A stretch of 64,000 nt of DNA, from the NCBI RefSeq assembly GCF_000739615.1, contig NZ_BATP01000060.1, positions 186,001-250,000 of the forward strand. The letters run 5' to 3'. This document shows, in pieces, positions 54,398 through 62,454 of the stretch. The DNA is from Haloferula sp. BvORR071 (GTDB lineage Bacteria > Verrucomicrobiota > Verrucomicrobiia > Verrucomicrobiales > Akkermansiaceae). The number at the start of each line of letters is the position of its first letter. Within the stretch, counting starts at the first letter, position 1. The translations under genes were made by a program, and so were the position numbers. The notes beneath the pieces are model-generated. The model was not told where the DNA came from, did no database searches, and was given only the letters and a program-made list of their open reading frames with translations.

Positions 54398-55135
54398 TTA
54401 TGCAAGATTTCTTAAAGCTACGAGTCTCAAGCCTTCCAAGGTGAGGTCTGGATCGACCGTAGCGATCTCCGGAAGGCCCCTCGCGATCAGCGCCGCATCG
54501 CCGCCCGTTGCTACAATGGCGGGCTTTCCGGCCATCTCGTCAGACAACTTTGCGAGGATCTCCCGGACCAGTCCGCGATACCCGTAGACCGCTCCGGCGC
54601 GCATCGCCTCCACGGTCGATTTTCCGATCGCCGAGACTGGTTCCTCCAGCTCGATCTGGGGTAGGAGAGCTGTTCGCTTTCCCAAATAATCCTGCATCGC
54701 TCCGAGGCCGGGGGCAATCACCCCGCCACAGTAGGCTGGGCCGGCGGCCACCACGTCGAAAGTCACCGCCGTGCCGAAATCAATCACGATCGCCGGGGCT
54801 CCGTGGCGGGCACTCACGCCCACCGCATTGGCCAGACGATCGGCGCCAATCTGCTCGGGATTCGGGTAGTCGATGGTCAGCCCCATGTCGCTGCGCCAGG
54901 AGAGGGGATGCAGCGGCCCGCGGGTCACCAGATGATCGCGCAGGATCCGCGCCTTCTCCGGCACCACCGAGCAGAGCAAGGTGCCCTCAAACTCGAAACC
55001 CGCCAGCACCCGGTCCAGCGCCGCGGGGGAGATCTCTGCGGTCGGTAGCCAGGCGCGCTGCTCTAACAGAGACGCCGCATCGCCCAGCGCGAACTTCGTG
55101 CGGGTGTTGGAGTTATCGACCAGCAGCCAAGCCAT
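54398..55135 (-). CDS. coaX: Type III pantothenate kinase
   Basis: This 245-residue enzyme phosphorylates pantothenate, the first step of coenzyme A synthesis. Motifs are the N-terminal VDNSNTRTKFA phosphate loop, YPNPEQIGADRLANAVG, IDFGTAVTFD and ATGGDAALIA, all typical of CoaX. The first loop has Asn-Ser where many have Ile-Gly. The gene for a small anchored protein ends 11 bases before its start, so the two are probably co-transcribed. Confidence 0.95.
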   Translation of the reverse strand: MAWLLVDNSNTRTKFALGDAASLLEQRAWLPTAEISPAALDRVLAGFEFEGTLLCSVVPEKARILRDHLVTRGPLHPLSWRSDMGLTIDYPNPEQIGADRLANAVGVSARHGAPAIVIDFGTAVTFDVVAAGPAYCGGVIAPGLGAMQDYLGKRTALLPQIELEEPVSAIGKSTVEAMRAGAVYGYRGLVREILAKLSDEMAGKPAIVATGGDAALIARGLPEIATVDPDLTLEGLRLVALRNLA

Positions 55136-55146
55136 CGGAATGTGTT

Positions 55147-55626
55147 TTACCAGTTCGTGGAATTGAAGACCCGCACGCCGCCGTCGGCCACTTGGGGAAG
55201 AGTATTGTTGCTGCGGATCTGCAGCGTGCCGCCATTGAGTTCCAGCTTGAAAGGTCCTCCGAAATCCGAGGTTTCCAGCCAGAAGCTGAGGACCACGGCA
55301 TCGACCGGTCCGGGTCCGGCCTTGTTAGGATCGGTTTGGCCCGGGGCATCGCTGTCCGCATTGTCTCGGCCCATCTGGTCCATCTGCGCGGGCTCGAGCT
55401 GCCTGCCTGAGCCCGTGGTCAGGCGGATCGGCTTGAGGTAGTCCATCTCCTGGCCGTCGCGCGGCTTGAGGAAGACGCGCAGCCAGAGGTTGGCATGGTC
55501 GCGTTCCACCATGCATTCCGTGACCCTGTAGCGGGCCGCCGGATCCGGGCTCCACTCGTAGGGCCGGAACCACTGCCACCCCGCAAACAGCACCGACACC
55601 CCGAGGGCAAGGAGGAGAAGCTTCAT
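55147..55626 (-). CDS. Anchored hypothetical protein upstream of coaX
   Basis: This 159-residue protein starts with a hydrophobic anchor (MKLLLLALGVSVLFAGWQWF) and has a beta-rich body, probably outside the cytoplasm. No family is recognised. I chose the ATG at 55626, because the frame upstream to 55803 covers the amt end region. It is tightly followed by coaX. Confidence 0.7.
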   Translation of the reverse strand: MKLLLLALGVSVLFAGWQWFRPYEWSPDPAARYRVTECMVERDHANLWLRVFLKPRDGQEMDYLKPIRLTTGSGRQLEPAQMDQMGRDNADSDAPGQTDPNKAGPGPVDAVVLSFWLETSDFGGPFKLELNGGTLQIRSNNTLPQVADGGVRVFNSTNW

Positions 55627-55671
55627 GCGGCGCGTCACGGCCGCAGGCTGTAGCGGACCTCTACCTGTGGG

Positions 55672-55707
55672 CAAACGAAAACGGGCGGACCCTTCCGGAT
55701 CCGCCCG
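55672..55707 (-). terminator. Terminator after the ammonium transporter
   Basis: On the minus strand CGGGCGGA and TCCGCCCG pair around a 10-base loop and are followed by TTTTCGTTTG. It lies about 30 bases past the amt stop codon. Confidence 0.75.
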
Positions 55708-55738
55708 CTGTGAGATGTTGTTGGGAATCTTTCGGTGA

Positions 55739-57247
55739 TTAGTGCTCGTAGCCCGCTTCGCCGTGGTCGGCGAGGTCGAGGCCGGCGGTTTCGGTCTCCA
55801 CATCCGGACGGAGGCCGAAGATCACCTTCACGATCGTCGCGATCACCGCGGTGGCCACCACGCTCCAGACGATGGTCAGGCCGACTGCCTTGAGCTGGTT
55901 CATCACCAGGCCATCCATCAGGTTCATGCCCTTGTCGCCGAGCACCGGGTTCACGTTCGGATCGGCGAAGACGCCGGTCAGGATCGCACCCATGGTGCCG
56001 CCGATGCCGTGCACACCGAAGGTGTCGAGCGCATCGTCATAGCCAAGAGCCTTCTTGAGGTAGGCGCAGGCGGAGAAGCAAACCACACCAGCCAGCACAC
56101 CCATGATCACCGAGGAGGTGAAGGAGACGAAGCCGCAAGCGGGAGTGATCACCACCAGGCCGGCCACGATACCGGAGCAGAAACCAAGCACGCTCGGCTT
56201 GCCCTTGATGACCCACTCGGCGAGGGCCCAGAAGAGGCCCGCGGTGCCAGCGGCGAGGGTGGTGGTCACGAAGGCATTCGAAGCGATGCCGTCAGCAGCA
56301 AGAGCGGAACCGGCGTTGAAGCCATACCAGCCGACCCACAGCATGCCAGTGCCGACCATGCAGAGAACCATGCTGTGCGGGCTCATCGGCTCCTTGCCGA
56401 AGCCGTAGCGCTTGCCGAGCATCAGGCAGAGGACGAGGGCGCTCCAACCGGAGGTCATGTGCACCACAGTGCCGCCAGCGAAGTCGATCGCCTTGATCGC
56501 GGCATCCTTGTTCAGCGGACCGCACATCAGGCCGGTGCCGCCCCACACCATGTGGGCGAAGGGGAAGTAAACGGCGAACATCCAGATGAGGATGAAGACC
56601 ATGATCGAGATGTACTTCATGCGCTCGGCGATCGCGCCAACGATCAGGGCCGGAGTGATGATCGCGAAGGTCAGCTGGAACATGGCCCAGATGCCGTCGG
56701 AGATCCACGCGAAGCCAGCCCCCACGTTACCCGGGGAGATGCCCTTCAGCATGAAGTTCTCCTTGATGTCACCGATGATAGCACCAGCAGGAGCGGCTGC
56801 ATTCGAGCCGAAGCACAGCGAGTAACCGCAGAGCCACCAGAGCGGCGTGATCAAGCAGGCGCAACCGAGACACTGGGCCATCACGGAGAGCACGTTCTTG
56901 CGGCGGACCAGACCGCCGTAGAAAAGAGCCAGACCCGGCAAGGTCATGAAAAGCACCAGCGCGGTGCTCATCATCTGCCAAGCGTTGTGTCCCGGACCGG
57001 GGCCGGCCACCAGGGAAGCGGCTCCGCTCTCCATCTTCGGCCGGCTGACGTTGTTCATGTAGGCCTCGATGTCGGCAAGGCGCTCTTCCACGGTTGGCGT
57101 GGGGGCGGCGGCGGCGGGGGCCTCGGCTGCTGCCGGGGCCGGAGGTGGTGTCTCCTGCGCGCGGGCACTCTGTGCCAGTGGCAGGACCATCATTGCTGCG
57201 GCAGCCAGTGCAAATGCACCGCTTGCCATTCGTGTTTTCAGGCTCAT
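55739..57247 (-). CDS. amt: Ammonium transporter
   Basis: This 502-residue inner-membrane channel belongs to the Amt/MEP/Rh family. It starts with a signal peptide (MASGAFALAAAAMMVLPLAQ) and a Pro/Ala-rich linker of about 50 residues, then eleven membrane segments. The twin His of the pore are in GGTVVHMTSG and DTFGVHGIGG, and GAIAERMKY is the family signature. The usual PII partner gene (glnK) is not next to it. A likely sigma-54 promoter lies about 75 bases upstream, pointing to nitrogen control. Confidence 0.96.
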   Translation of the reverse strand: MSLKTRMASGAFALAAAAMMVLPLAQSARAQETPPPAPAAAEAPAAAAPTPTVEERLADIEAYMNNVSRPKMESGAASLVAGPGPGHNAWQMMSTALVLFMTLPGLALFYGGLVRRKNVLSVMAQCLGCACLITPLWWLCGYSLCFGSNAAAPAGAIIGDIKENFMLKGISPGNVGAGFAWISDGIWAMFQLTFAIITPALIVGAIAERMKYISIMVFILIWMFAVYFPFAHMVWGGTGLMCGPLNKDAAIKAIDFAGGTVVHMTSGWSALVLCLMLGKRYGFGKEPMSPHSMVLCMVGTGMLWVGWYGFNAGSALAADGIASNAFVTTTLAAGTAGLFWALAEWVIKGKPSVLGFCSGIVAGLVVITPACGFVSFTSSVIMGVLAGVVCFSACAYLKKALGYDDALDTFGVHGIGGTMGAILTGVFADPNVNPVLGDKGMNLMDGLVMNQLKAVGLTIVWSVVATAVIATIVKVIFGLRPDVETETAGLDLADHGEAGYEH

Positions 57248-57318
57248 GTCGACTCGGTTTCGGATGGATTGGGGCGAGCTGGGCCCGATCCGGCCCTAAC
57301 TGCTTGGAGACCGCGAAA

Positions 57319-57335
57319 AGCAGACGCCGTGCCAA
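57319..57335 (-). promoter_or_regulatory. Probable sigma-54 promoter of amt
   Basis: On the minus strand the sequence reads TTGGCACGGCGTCTGCT. The -24 element TGGCAC is perfect and the -12 element CTGCT differs by one base from TTGCW, with the exact five-base spacing. It lies 72 to 88 bases before the amt start codon. Sigma-54 control is common for ammonium transport genes. No upstream NtrC-type site was confirmed. Confidence 0.6.
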
Positions 57336-57546
57336 TGCCGATTTGAGTCAATTCATCGTTGGTGATGAATGAGATGTGAAAATTGAGGTCGCAATTTCGC
57401 GGAGCTGCGAGCCACTCCCGTCTCAGCAGCCTCAAGGGGCCTTGGATTCCATCGCCCAATGGCACGAGGCGCTGAACGCAGGGCGTTCGCCGCTTGTCTC
57501 AACGCCTTCCCTCCGACCTTGGAAACTTGGTCGATCCGCCGGCCCC

Positions 57547-58461
57547 TCAGGGCCCCACCGGGGGAGTGACGAAGGACGTATAGATCGGATCGTAGCTCAC
57601 CCGGAAGATCTCGCGCACCTGGGTTGTGTCGATCGGAGTGCTGTAGGTGAAGGGTGTCGTGCCGGTGACGTCGAAGGCCTCGGCGATGACGCTCCAACCA
57701 AACAAAGGCGCGGGATCTTGTTTCTCGACTGAGCAGGTAACTCCCTTGCCGGGTGTGAAGCTCATGGAGAAGTTGCCGCCCGTGGTGGCGGTGGTGATCG
57801 GCGGCGGGGTGAGCTTCGGCTCCAGCTTGATGTTGTCGATCGCTGCCACCAACTCGCCCGTGGCGCTCGTCTTGGGAAAGAACCGGAATCCGACGACCTC
57901 AATGTTTGCGAGCATCTGCGGTGTCACGCTTACCGCCGTGAAGGCTCCGAGCGTATTGATGTAGTACCATTTGTCGGTGAAGCTGAATCGCAGCGAATAC
58001 CAGCCGCTCTCCGGGAAGTCCGTGTCGAAGAAGACTTCGCTGTAGTAGACCCTCTCGCCCGCCGGGCCGTTCGCGTAGACGATGCAGTCGACGCCATCGA
58101 AGTCTGGCAGCGAGTCGATCAGGATATCCGCGTGGATCGCCGCAATGTTCTCGGTCAAGTAGTTGCCCACCAGTTTGCCACCACCAGCGTTGTTTGCCAC
58201 GTCGGTGAAGAAGATCAAAGGGGCGTTGTTGGTGTGATAAAAGTACGCGAAGCCGTCGCCTTGATCGTCGAACCACTGCGGGTAGAAGAAATCTCCGTCA
58301 GGCTGCACGGAGTAGTCCAAGACAGTCCAGGCGTCCGAGTTGTCCTTGGAGGGAAAGGCTTCCCAGGCACCCGCTTCAGCAGCGCGGGCGGGACTGGCGA
58401 TCAGGAGGCACAGGCAGGCAGAGGCTATGGCCTGCGGGAGGGCAGGAAGTCGGGAGACCAT
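57547..58461 (-). CDS. Secreted hypothetical protein
   Basis: This 304-residue protein has a signal peptide (LPALPQAIASACLCLLIASP) and a beta-rich body with many aromatic and Asp residues, like carbohydrate-binding or concanavalin-type lectin domains. A Pro/Thr-rich stretch (PKLTPPPITTATTGG) is followed by a short C-terminal domain that resembles the verrucomicrobial type ending in FRVSYDPIY. The function is unknown. About 300 bases separate it from amt. Confidence 0.75.
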   Translation of the reverse strand: MVSRLPALPQAIASACLCLLIASPARAAEAGAWEAFPSKDNSDAWTVLDYSVQPDGDFFYPQWFDDQGDGFAYFYHTNNAPLIFFTDVANNAGGGKLVGNYLTENIAAIHADILIDSLPDFDGVDCIVYANGPAGERVYYSEVFFDTDFPESGWYSLRFSFTDKWYYINTLGAFTAVSVTPQMLANIEVVGFRFFPKTSATGELVAAIDNIKLEPKLTPPPITTATTGGNFSMSFTPGKGVTCSVEKQDPAPLFGWSVIAEAFDVTGTTPFTYSTPIDTTQVREIFRVSYDPIYTSFVTPPVGP

Positions 58462-58623
58462 CCCTTGTTCTTAGCAGGAAATGCGCCTTCGTGAAATGCA
58501 TAAATGTTCCACACCACAATTGCCGGCAGGTGGGCCTTCGGGCAGCGTTGGCGGGCCGCATTCTTAAGGATTGCTGACTCTTCGGGCTTCACGCGGAAAC
58601 CGCTCCATGCTAAGAGCCGCGCC

Positions 58624-59382
58624 ATGAAGTTCCCGTTCGTGGTGGCCATGCTGGCCTTGTCGATGGTCTGCTTCCACTGCACCCAAATCGAGCCGCTGCC
58701 GGGCTACCAGGATGGGGCGGTGGGCATCCGGGGCGGCGCGCCGCTGGTCTCCGGCGGCTCGCACACGGTCTCCGCGCCCTCCGGTGGCGGTGGCGACATC
58801 GCCCGGAAAATCAACCTGAAGGTGGACATGGTCGCGCGCGGCACCCACGGGCGGAGGGTCGTGAGGCCGATGAGGCCCCAGTACATCACCATCCACTCCA
58901 CCCAGAATTACAGCGCGGATGCGGAGCGCCATTCGCTGGCGCTCAAGCGCGGCGCACTGCGTTCGGCGATGCGGCCCGGCGGCAACCGCATCGGCTACTT
59001 GATCTGGCACTTCACGGTGGATGACCACGTGGCGATCCAGCACATGCCAGTGACAGAGCAGGGCGAGCACGCCGACTTCGCGGGTCCCGGCAACCGTCTC
59101 TCAATCGGTATCGAGATGTGCGAGAACCGCGGCAACAACCGCGCCGTGACCATCGAGCACACGGCCATGCTCACCGCCAAGCTGATGCACGAGAACGGCA
59201 TCCCACTGAGCCATGTGGTGCCGCACTACCACTGGCCGCGCGCCGGCAAGAATCCGCCGAACAAGAATTGCCCCCACTTCCTGATGGACAACGGTCGGCC
59301 GGGCGCGAAGTGGCGCTGGTTCCTCAGCCGCGTGAACTTCTACTACAAGAACGCCTACCAGGCGAGCTATGCCTCCCGCTGA
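58624..59382 (+). CDS. N-acetylmuramoyl-L-alanine amidase (amidase_2)
   Basis: This 252-residue exported protein begins with a signal-like stretch (MKFPFVVAMLALSMVCFHC), possibly a lipoprotein. The amidase_2 domain shows ITIHSTQN with the first zinc His, HFTVDDHVAIQHMP, the EMCENRGN stretch and HYHWPRAGKNPPNKNCP with the second His and a third ligand Cys. It should cut the bond between the glycan and the peptide of peptidoglycan. The ATG at 58624 was chosen because the upstream frame is not signal-like. The next gene starts 4 bases after its stop. Confidence 0.9.
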   Translation: MKFPFVVAMLALSMVCFHCTQIEPLPGYQDGAVGIRGGAPLVSGGSHTVSAPSGGGGDIARKINLKVDMVARGTHGRRVVRPMRPQYITIHSTQNYSADAERHSLALKRGALRSAMRPGGNRIGYLIWHFTVDDHVAIQHMPVTEQGEHADFAGPGNRLSIGIEMCENRGNNRAVTIEHTAMLTAKLMHENGIPLSHVVPHYHWPRAGKNPPNKNCPHFLMDNGRPGAKWRWFLSRVNFYYKNAYQASYASR

Positions 59383-59386
59383 CGCC

Positions 59387-59812
59387 ATGGATAGGGAGGG
59401 CGGGCCGCGGCGCGAACCGCCGGCCTCGCACGGCAGTCCGGGCAACCGCGACACCTTGTTAGACCCGGAGCGCTTCTACGTCTGCCAGCGCTGCACCGCC
59501 TGCTGCAAGTGGCCGGGCGACGTGCGGCTGGAGGAGGATGAGATCGCGCCGATCGCGAGCTTCCTCGGCATGGCTGAGGAAGAGTTCATTGCCACCTACA
59601 CCCGCCTGCGCACGAATCGCAATGGCCTCTCCCTGATCGAAAAGGATAACCACGAGTGCATCATGCTGGAAGCCGGCGGCTGCCGCATCCACCCGGTCAA
59701 GCCCGAGCAGTGCCGCGGCTTCCCGAACAAGTGGAACTTCGCCGGCTGGCGCGAGGTCTGCGAGGCCAAGCCGATCCCGATGGCCGAGGCGCGGGCGAGG
59801 GGACTGGTCTAG
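59387..59812 (+). CDS. YkgJ-family cysteine cluster protein
   Basis: This 141-residue protein has two Cys groups: CQRCTACCKWPG at about 34-45 and the later CIMLEAGGCRIHPVKPEQC. This is the YkgJ zinc/iron-chelate pattern, in which eight Cys probably bind a metal cluster. The function is unknown. It is translationally close to the amidase gene. An ATG at 59369, overlapping the amidase end, is possible. Confidence 0.85.
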   Translation: MDREGGPRREPPASHGSPGNRDTLLDPERFYVCQRCTACCKWPGDVRLEEDEIAPIASFLGMAEEEFIATYTRLRTNRNGLSLIEKDNHECIMLEAGGCRIHPVKPEQCRGFPNKWNFAGWREVCEAKPIPMAEARARGLV

Positions 59813-59814
59813 TC

Positions 59815-59852
59815 GGAAAAAAGAAACCCGGACCGCGAGTTGCGAGCCGGGT
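59815..59852 (-). terminator. Terminator of the PEP-CTERM gene
   Basis: On the minus strand a hairpin with ACCCGG and CCGGGT arms is followed by TTCTTTTTTCC. It lies about 30 bases beyond the PEP-CTERM gene stop and close to the end of the convergent YkgJ gene. Confidence 0.6.
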
Positions 59853-59881
59853 CTCCCGCGGAGCTTGTTTGGAGCTTCGGT

Positions 59882-60682
59882 TCAGCGGCGGCGGCGCAGT
59901 AGGCCCAGCAGGCCGAGGGCCCCCAGGAGCGCGGCAGCCGGCTCGGGGACGACCGTCGTGAAGCTCACCGTCATGTTGTCGAGAGCGAGACCTGCGTCGT
60001 TGCCTGCCTCATTGGCATCCGTCCAGCGGATGAAGAATGACTCGCCGGGAGCAATGTCGAGACCAGTGATGGTTGCGAGGTAGCTGCCCTGGTTGGTGGC
60101 ATTGTTGCCGTCCAGCGCGCCATTGCTGGCGACGAAAGCCGGGCCATTCAGCGTGGTGGTGGCAGTCAGGCCCGCCGCAGTGAGGAAGTTGGCCGAAGTG
60201 ACGCCAGCAGAGTCGCTGCTTCCCGCTGCCGCCACGAAGACATTCTGGGCGCTGGTGGAGCTCCGCCAAAATTCAGCAGTGAGCGAAATCTGGACCTCGG
60301 TGATCGTGAGCGTGCTGCTGTTCGTCACCTCGAAACCGAGAGCCATGATCTGGGTGCCTGAGGCAAGCATGCCCAAGGCTCTCTCGGTGGTGGCCGTCGT
60401 TCCATAGCTGTAAATGGCCCCGCCGTTTCCGCTGCCATTGTCCGCAGTGAAATTGGGACCGGTAGTCGCGGTTCCTCCAACCTTGGTTCCGACGAAGCCA
60501 GTTCCCGTGATCGCTGTCTGCACCCCGACCGTTCCGGAGAAAAAGGTGGCAGTGCTGGTGGTCGGCAGGGCGTCGAAATTCTCGGTGATCGTCGCTCCGG
60601 TGAAAACGTAAGCGGCGTTTGCCAGGCTTGGCAGCAGGAGGCAGGCGGTAGCTATCAGCGGGGAAATCCTTCGGGCAGTCAT
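59882..60682 (-). CDS. PEP-CTERM sorting domain protein
   Basis: This 266-residue secreted protein has a signal peptide (ISPLIATACLLLPSLANAA), a beta-rich Thr/Ser/Gly body and a C-terminal VPEP motif, a hydrophobic segment and RRRR. Such proteins are cut and attached at the cell surface or into extracellular material by an exosortase. No exosortase gene is in the window. The start ATG is 60682. Confidence 0.88.
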   Translation of the reverse strand: MTARRISPLIATACLLLPSLANAAYVFTGATITENFDALPTTSTATFFSGTVGVQTAITGTGFVGTKVGGTATTGPNFTADNGSGNGGAIYSYGTTATTERALGMLASGTQIMALGFEVTNSSTLTITEVQISLTAEFWRSSTSAQNVFVAAAGSSDSAGVTSANFLTAAGLTATTTLNGPAFVASNGALDGNNATNQGSYLATITGLDIAPGESFFIRWTDANEAGNDAGLALDNMTVSFTTVVPEPAAALLGALGLLGLLRRRR

Positions 60683-61017
60683 CGCGGGGAGTTGGGGAGT
60701 GGGTTGCTGGGGTGGCAAAAAAGCGATTGATACTGGTGTTCAACAAAGCAGTGCCGGTGCCACGGGGAAGGAAAAATAGGCTTTGTGACGAAACCGTTGG
60801 GGCCTTCAGTCCGCAAAGGAAGCCCTCCGGCTCATGGCGGAAAAACCTTCGCGAACTGAGTGCAAAGACGCCCAAGCCGGCTTCACGCCACCAGGGCGGG
60901 ACGGCCCGCGGATCGCTCCGAAAATAACTTGTTCGAGTTGCGTCTTCTTATCTAACCAAATCGCCATGGTATTTTCCATGGAGCGCGTGAGAGCAATTTG
61001 CCGCTCGTATTCGCACA
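60683..61017. other. Intergenic region PEP-CTERM / ilvN
   Basis: This gene-free region lies between the start of the PEP-CTERM gene and the ilvN terminator. Open frames in it have no coding character. It should hold the promoter of the PEP-CTERM gene. I see no other structure. Confidence 0.4.
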
Positions 61018-61050
61018 TAAAAACGGCCTTCCGTCGGAGACGGAAGGCCG
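61018..61050 (-). terminator. Strong intrinsic terminator of the ilv operon
   Basis: CGGCCTTCCGTC and GACGGAAGGCCG form a perfect 12-bp stem with a 3-base loop. On the minus strand it is followed by TTTTTATG. It lies about 30 bases after the ilvN stop. Confidence 0.9.
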
Positions 61051-61081
61051 CATGAGAAAAACGGACGCCAACCAGGCTGGA

Positions 61082-61624
61082 TCAGGTCGCCTGCTCGCCG
61101 CGGGCCATCACCACCTTGCCGGTGCGCACGGTCTCGATGATCTCAAACTGCGAGAACATGCCGACTGCGGCGTCCACCTTCGGGCTGTCGCCGGTGATCA
61201 TCACGATCATCGAGGAGGGGGTCAGGTCCACGGTCTTGCCGCCGAAGTGCTCGGTGATCTGCAGCGCCTGGGAGCGGTCGTCCGGGGAGCACTTGATCTT
61301 GATCAGGATCATCTCCTTGGTGACCGAGTCCGCCGAGGTGTGCTCGAAGCAGTGGATCACGTCGATCAGCTTGGAGACCTGCTTGATGATCTGGTCGAGC
61401 CCCTGTGGATCACCGCTGATGCCGATGGTCATCCGCGAGAAGTTCGCGTTGCGGCCTTCGGAGACCACCAGCGAGTCGATGTTGAAGCCGCGGCGCGAGA
61501 AGACCTGGCAAATCCGCATCAGGACGCCGGGCTCGTTGTTCACGAGGATCGAGAGCGTGTGCATGGCGCCGCGGCGCGGGATCATGCCGCTGCCGGGGGC
61601 TTCGGTGGTAACGATGGTTTGCAT
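61082..61624 (-). CDS. ilvN: Acetolactate synthase small (regulatory) subunit
   Basis: This 180-residue subunit carries an N-terminal ACT domain (LSILVNNEPGVLMRICQVF, then RGFNIDSLVVSE) and a C-terminal half with IVMITGDSPKVDAAV. It gives valine feedback to the large subunit in branched-chain amino acid synthesis. It is separated from ilvB by two genes for unknown membrane proteins on the same strand, which is unusual because these genes are normally adjacent. Confidence 0.95.
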   Translation of the reverse strand: MQTIVTTEAPGSGMIPRRGAMHTLSILVNNEPGVLMRICQVFSRRGFNIDSLVVSEGRNANFSRMTIGISGDPQGLDQIIKQVSKLIDVIHCFEHTSADSVTKEMILIKIKCSPDDRSQALQITEHFGGKTVDLTPSSMIVMITGDSPKVDAAVGMFSQFEIIETVRTGKVVMARGEQAT

Positions 61625-61638
61625 GGATTCAGATCAGG

Positions 61639-62454
61639 TCAGGATTCGGGCGTGACCGGGACCGCTTGGTCCTCGGCAAAGGGTGGAATGAGTAGGTCGG
61701 CCTTGCGGCCATCATTGAAGACGATCGGCGCCTGCTTGGGCCTGCCGCGGATGATCAGCATGTAGTCGGAGTGCCCGCGCAGCCCCACGATCATCGTCTT
61801 CTTGCCTTCCATATCGATGCTGCGGGCCTGGATGACGGCAAGATTCCATACGTCCTTGATCAGGGCGCTGCGCGCCTGCTCGGACTTGAGGTTGATCAAT
61901 TCCGGCACGTGGATCAGGAAGACGATGAAGTCTTTGGCCTCGTGGCAGTAAGTCAGGAACTCGCCATTGTTCTCCGGCTCGACCATTTCGTCGGCACCGC
62001 TGCGCTTGTTCATTGCGCGGTTCATTCGGATGGTCTGTGAGAAAACGTGGGCGGCTGCTTCGGCGGGCAGGGTATTGCCGTGGGCCTTGCCCTGCTTGAG
62101 ATCGTCGATCTTGTCGTCCGCGGCCTTGAAGGCGGTATAGCCCGGCAGCTTCGACTCCTCCCACTGGGCATGCCAGCCCACCGCTGCCATTGCCAGTGCC
62201 GGTGCGAGCAGCCCGGTGTAAACCCAAGTCCACAGCGGCAGCGGAATGAAGAAGGCGACGTGGCGGGTACCCGGCGGACCCTTCCGTTCGAGCTGCTTGT
62301 GGAAGGACCAAGTCAGGCCCGCCGCCGTGGCCAGCCCCGCGCACAGGGCCAAGCCTTTGTTCTCCGTGACCCAATAGAGGATCCAGCACGCCACCATCAC
62401 GCCGGCGAAGCCAGCCGCGAGGGCGAGGATACCTTGTCCTTTCCAGAAGGTCAT
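61639..62454 (-). CDS. Unknown membrane protein (paralog 2) inside the ilv operon
   Basis: This 271-residue protein has about three N-terminal membrane segments and a soluble C-terminal domain. Shared motifs with the neighbour at 62.5-63.3 kb are AFKAADDKI, a following AHGN, EFLTYCHEAKDF and a VGLRG strand. No catalytic motif is recognised. Its start overlaps the stop of the paralog by 4 bases (ATGA), so the pair is a tandem duplication translated together. Confidence 0.85.
   Translation of the reverse strand: MTFWKGQGILALAAGFAGVMVACWILYWVTENKGLALCAGLATAAGLTWSFHKQLERKGPPGTRHVAFFIPLPLWTWVYTGLLAPALAMAAVGWHAQWEESKLPGYTAFKAADDKIDDLKQGKAHGNTLPAEAAAHVFSQTIRMNRAMNKRSGADEMVEPENNGEFLTYCHEAKDFIVFLIHVPELINLKSEQARSALIKDVWNLAVIQARSIDMEGKKTMIVGLRGHSDYMLIIRGRPKQAPIVFNDGRKADLLIPPFAEDQAVPVTPES

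Noticed and set aside
60806..61018. 70-codon minus frame upstream of the PEP-CTERM gene
   Set aside because: No ribosome site, no known motif, and it ends at the ilv terminator. It looks like chance.
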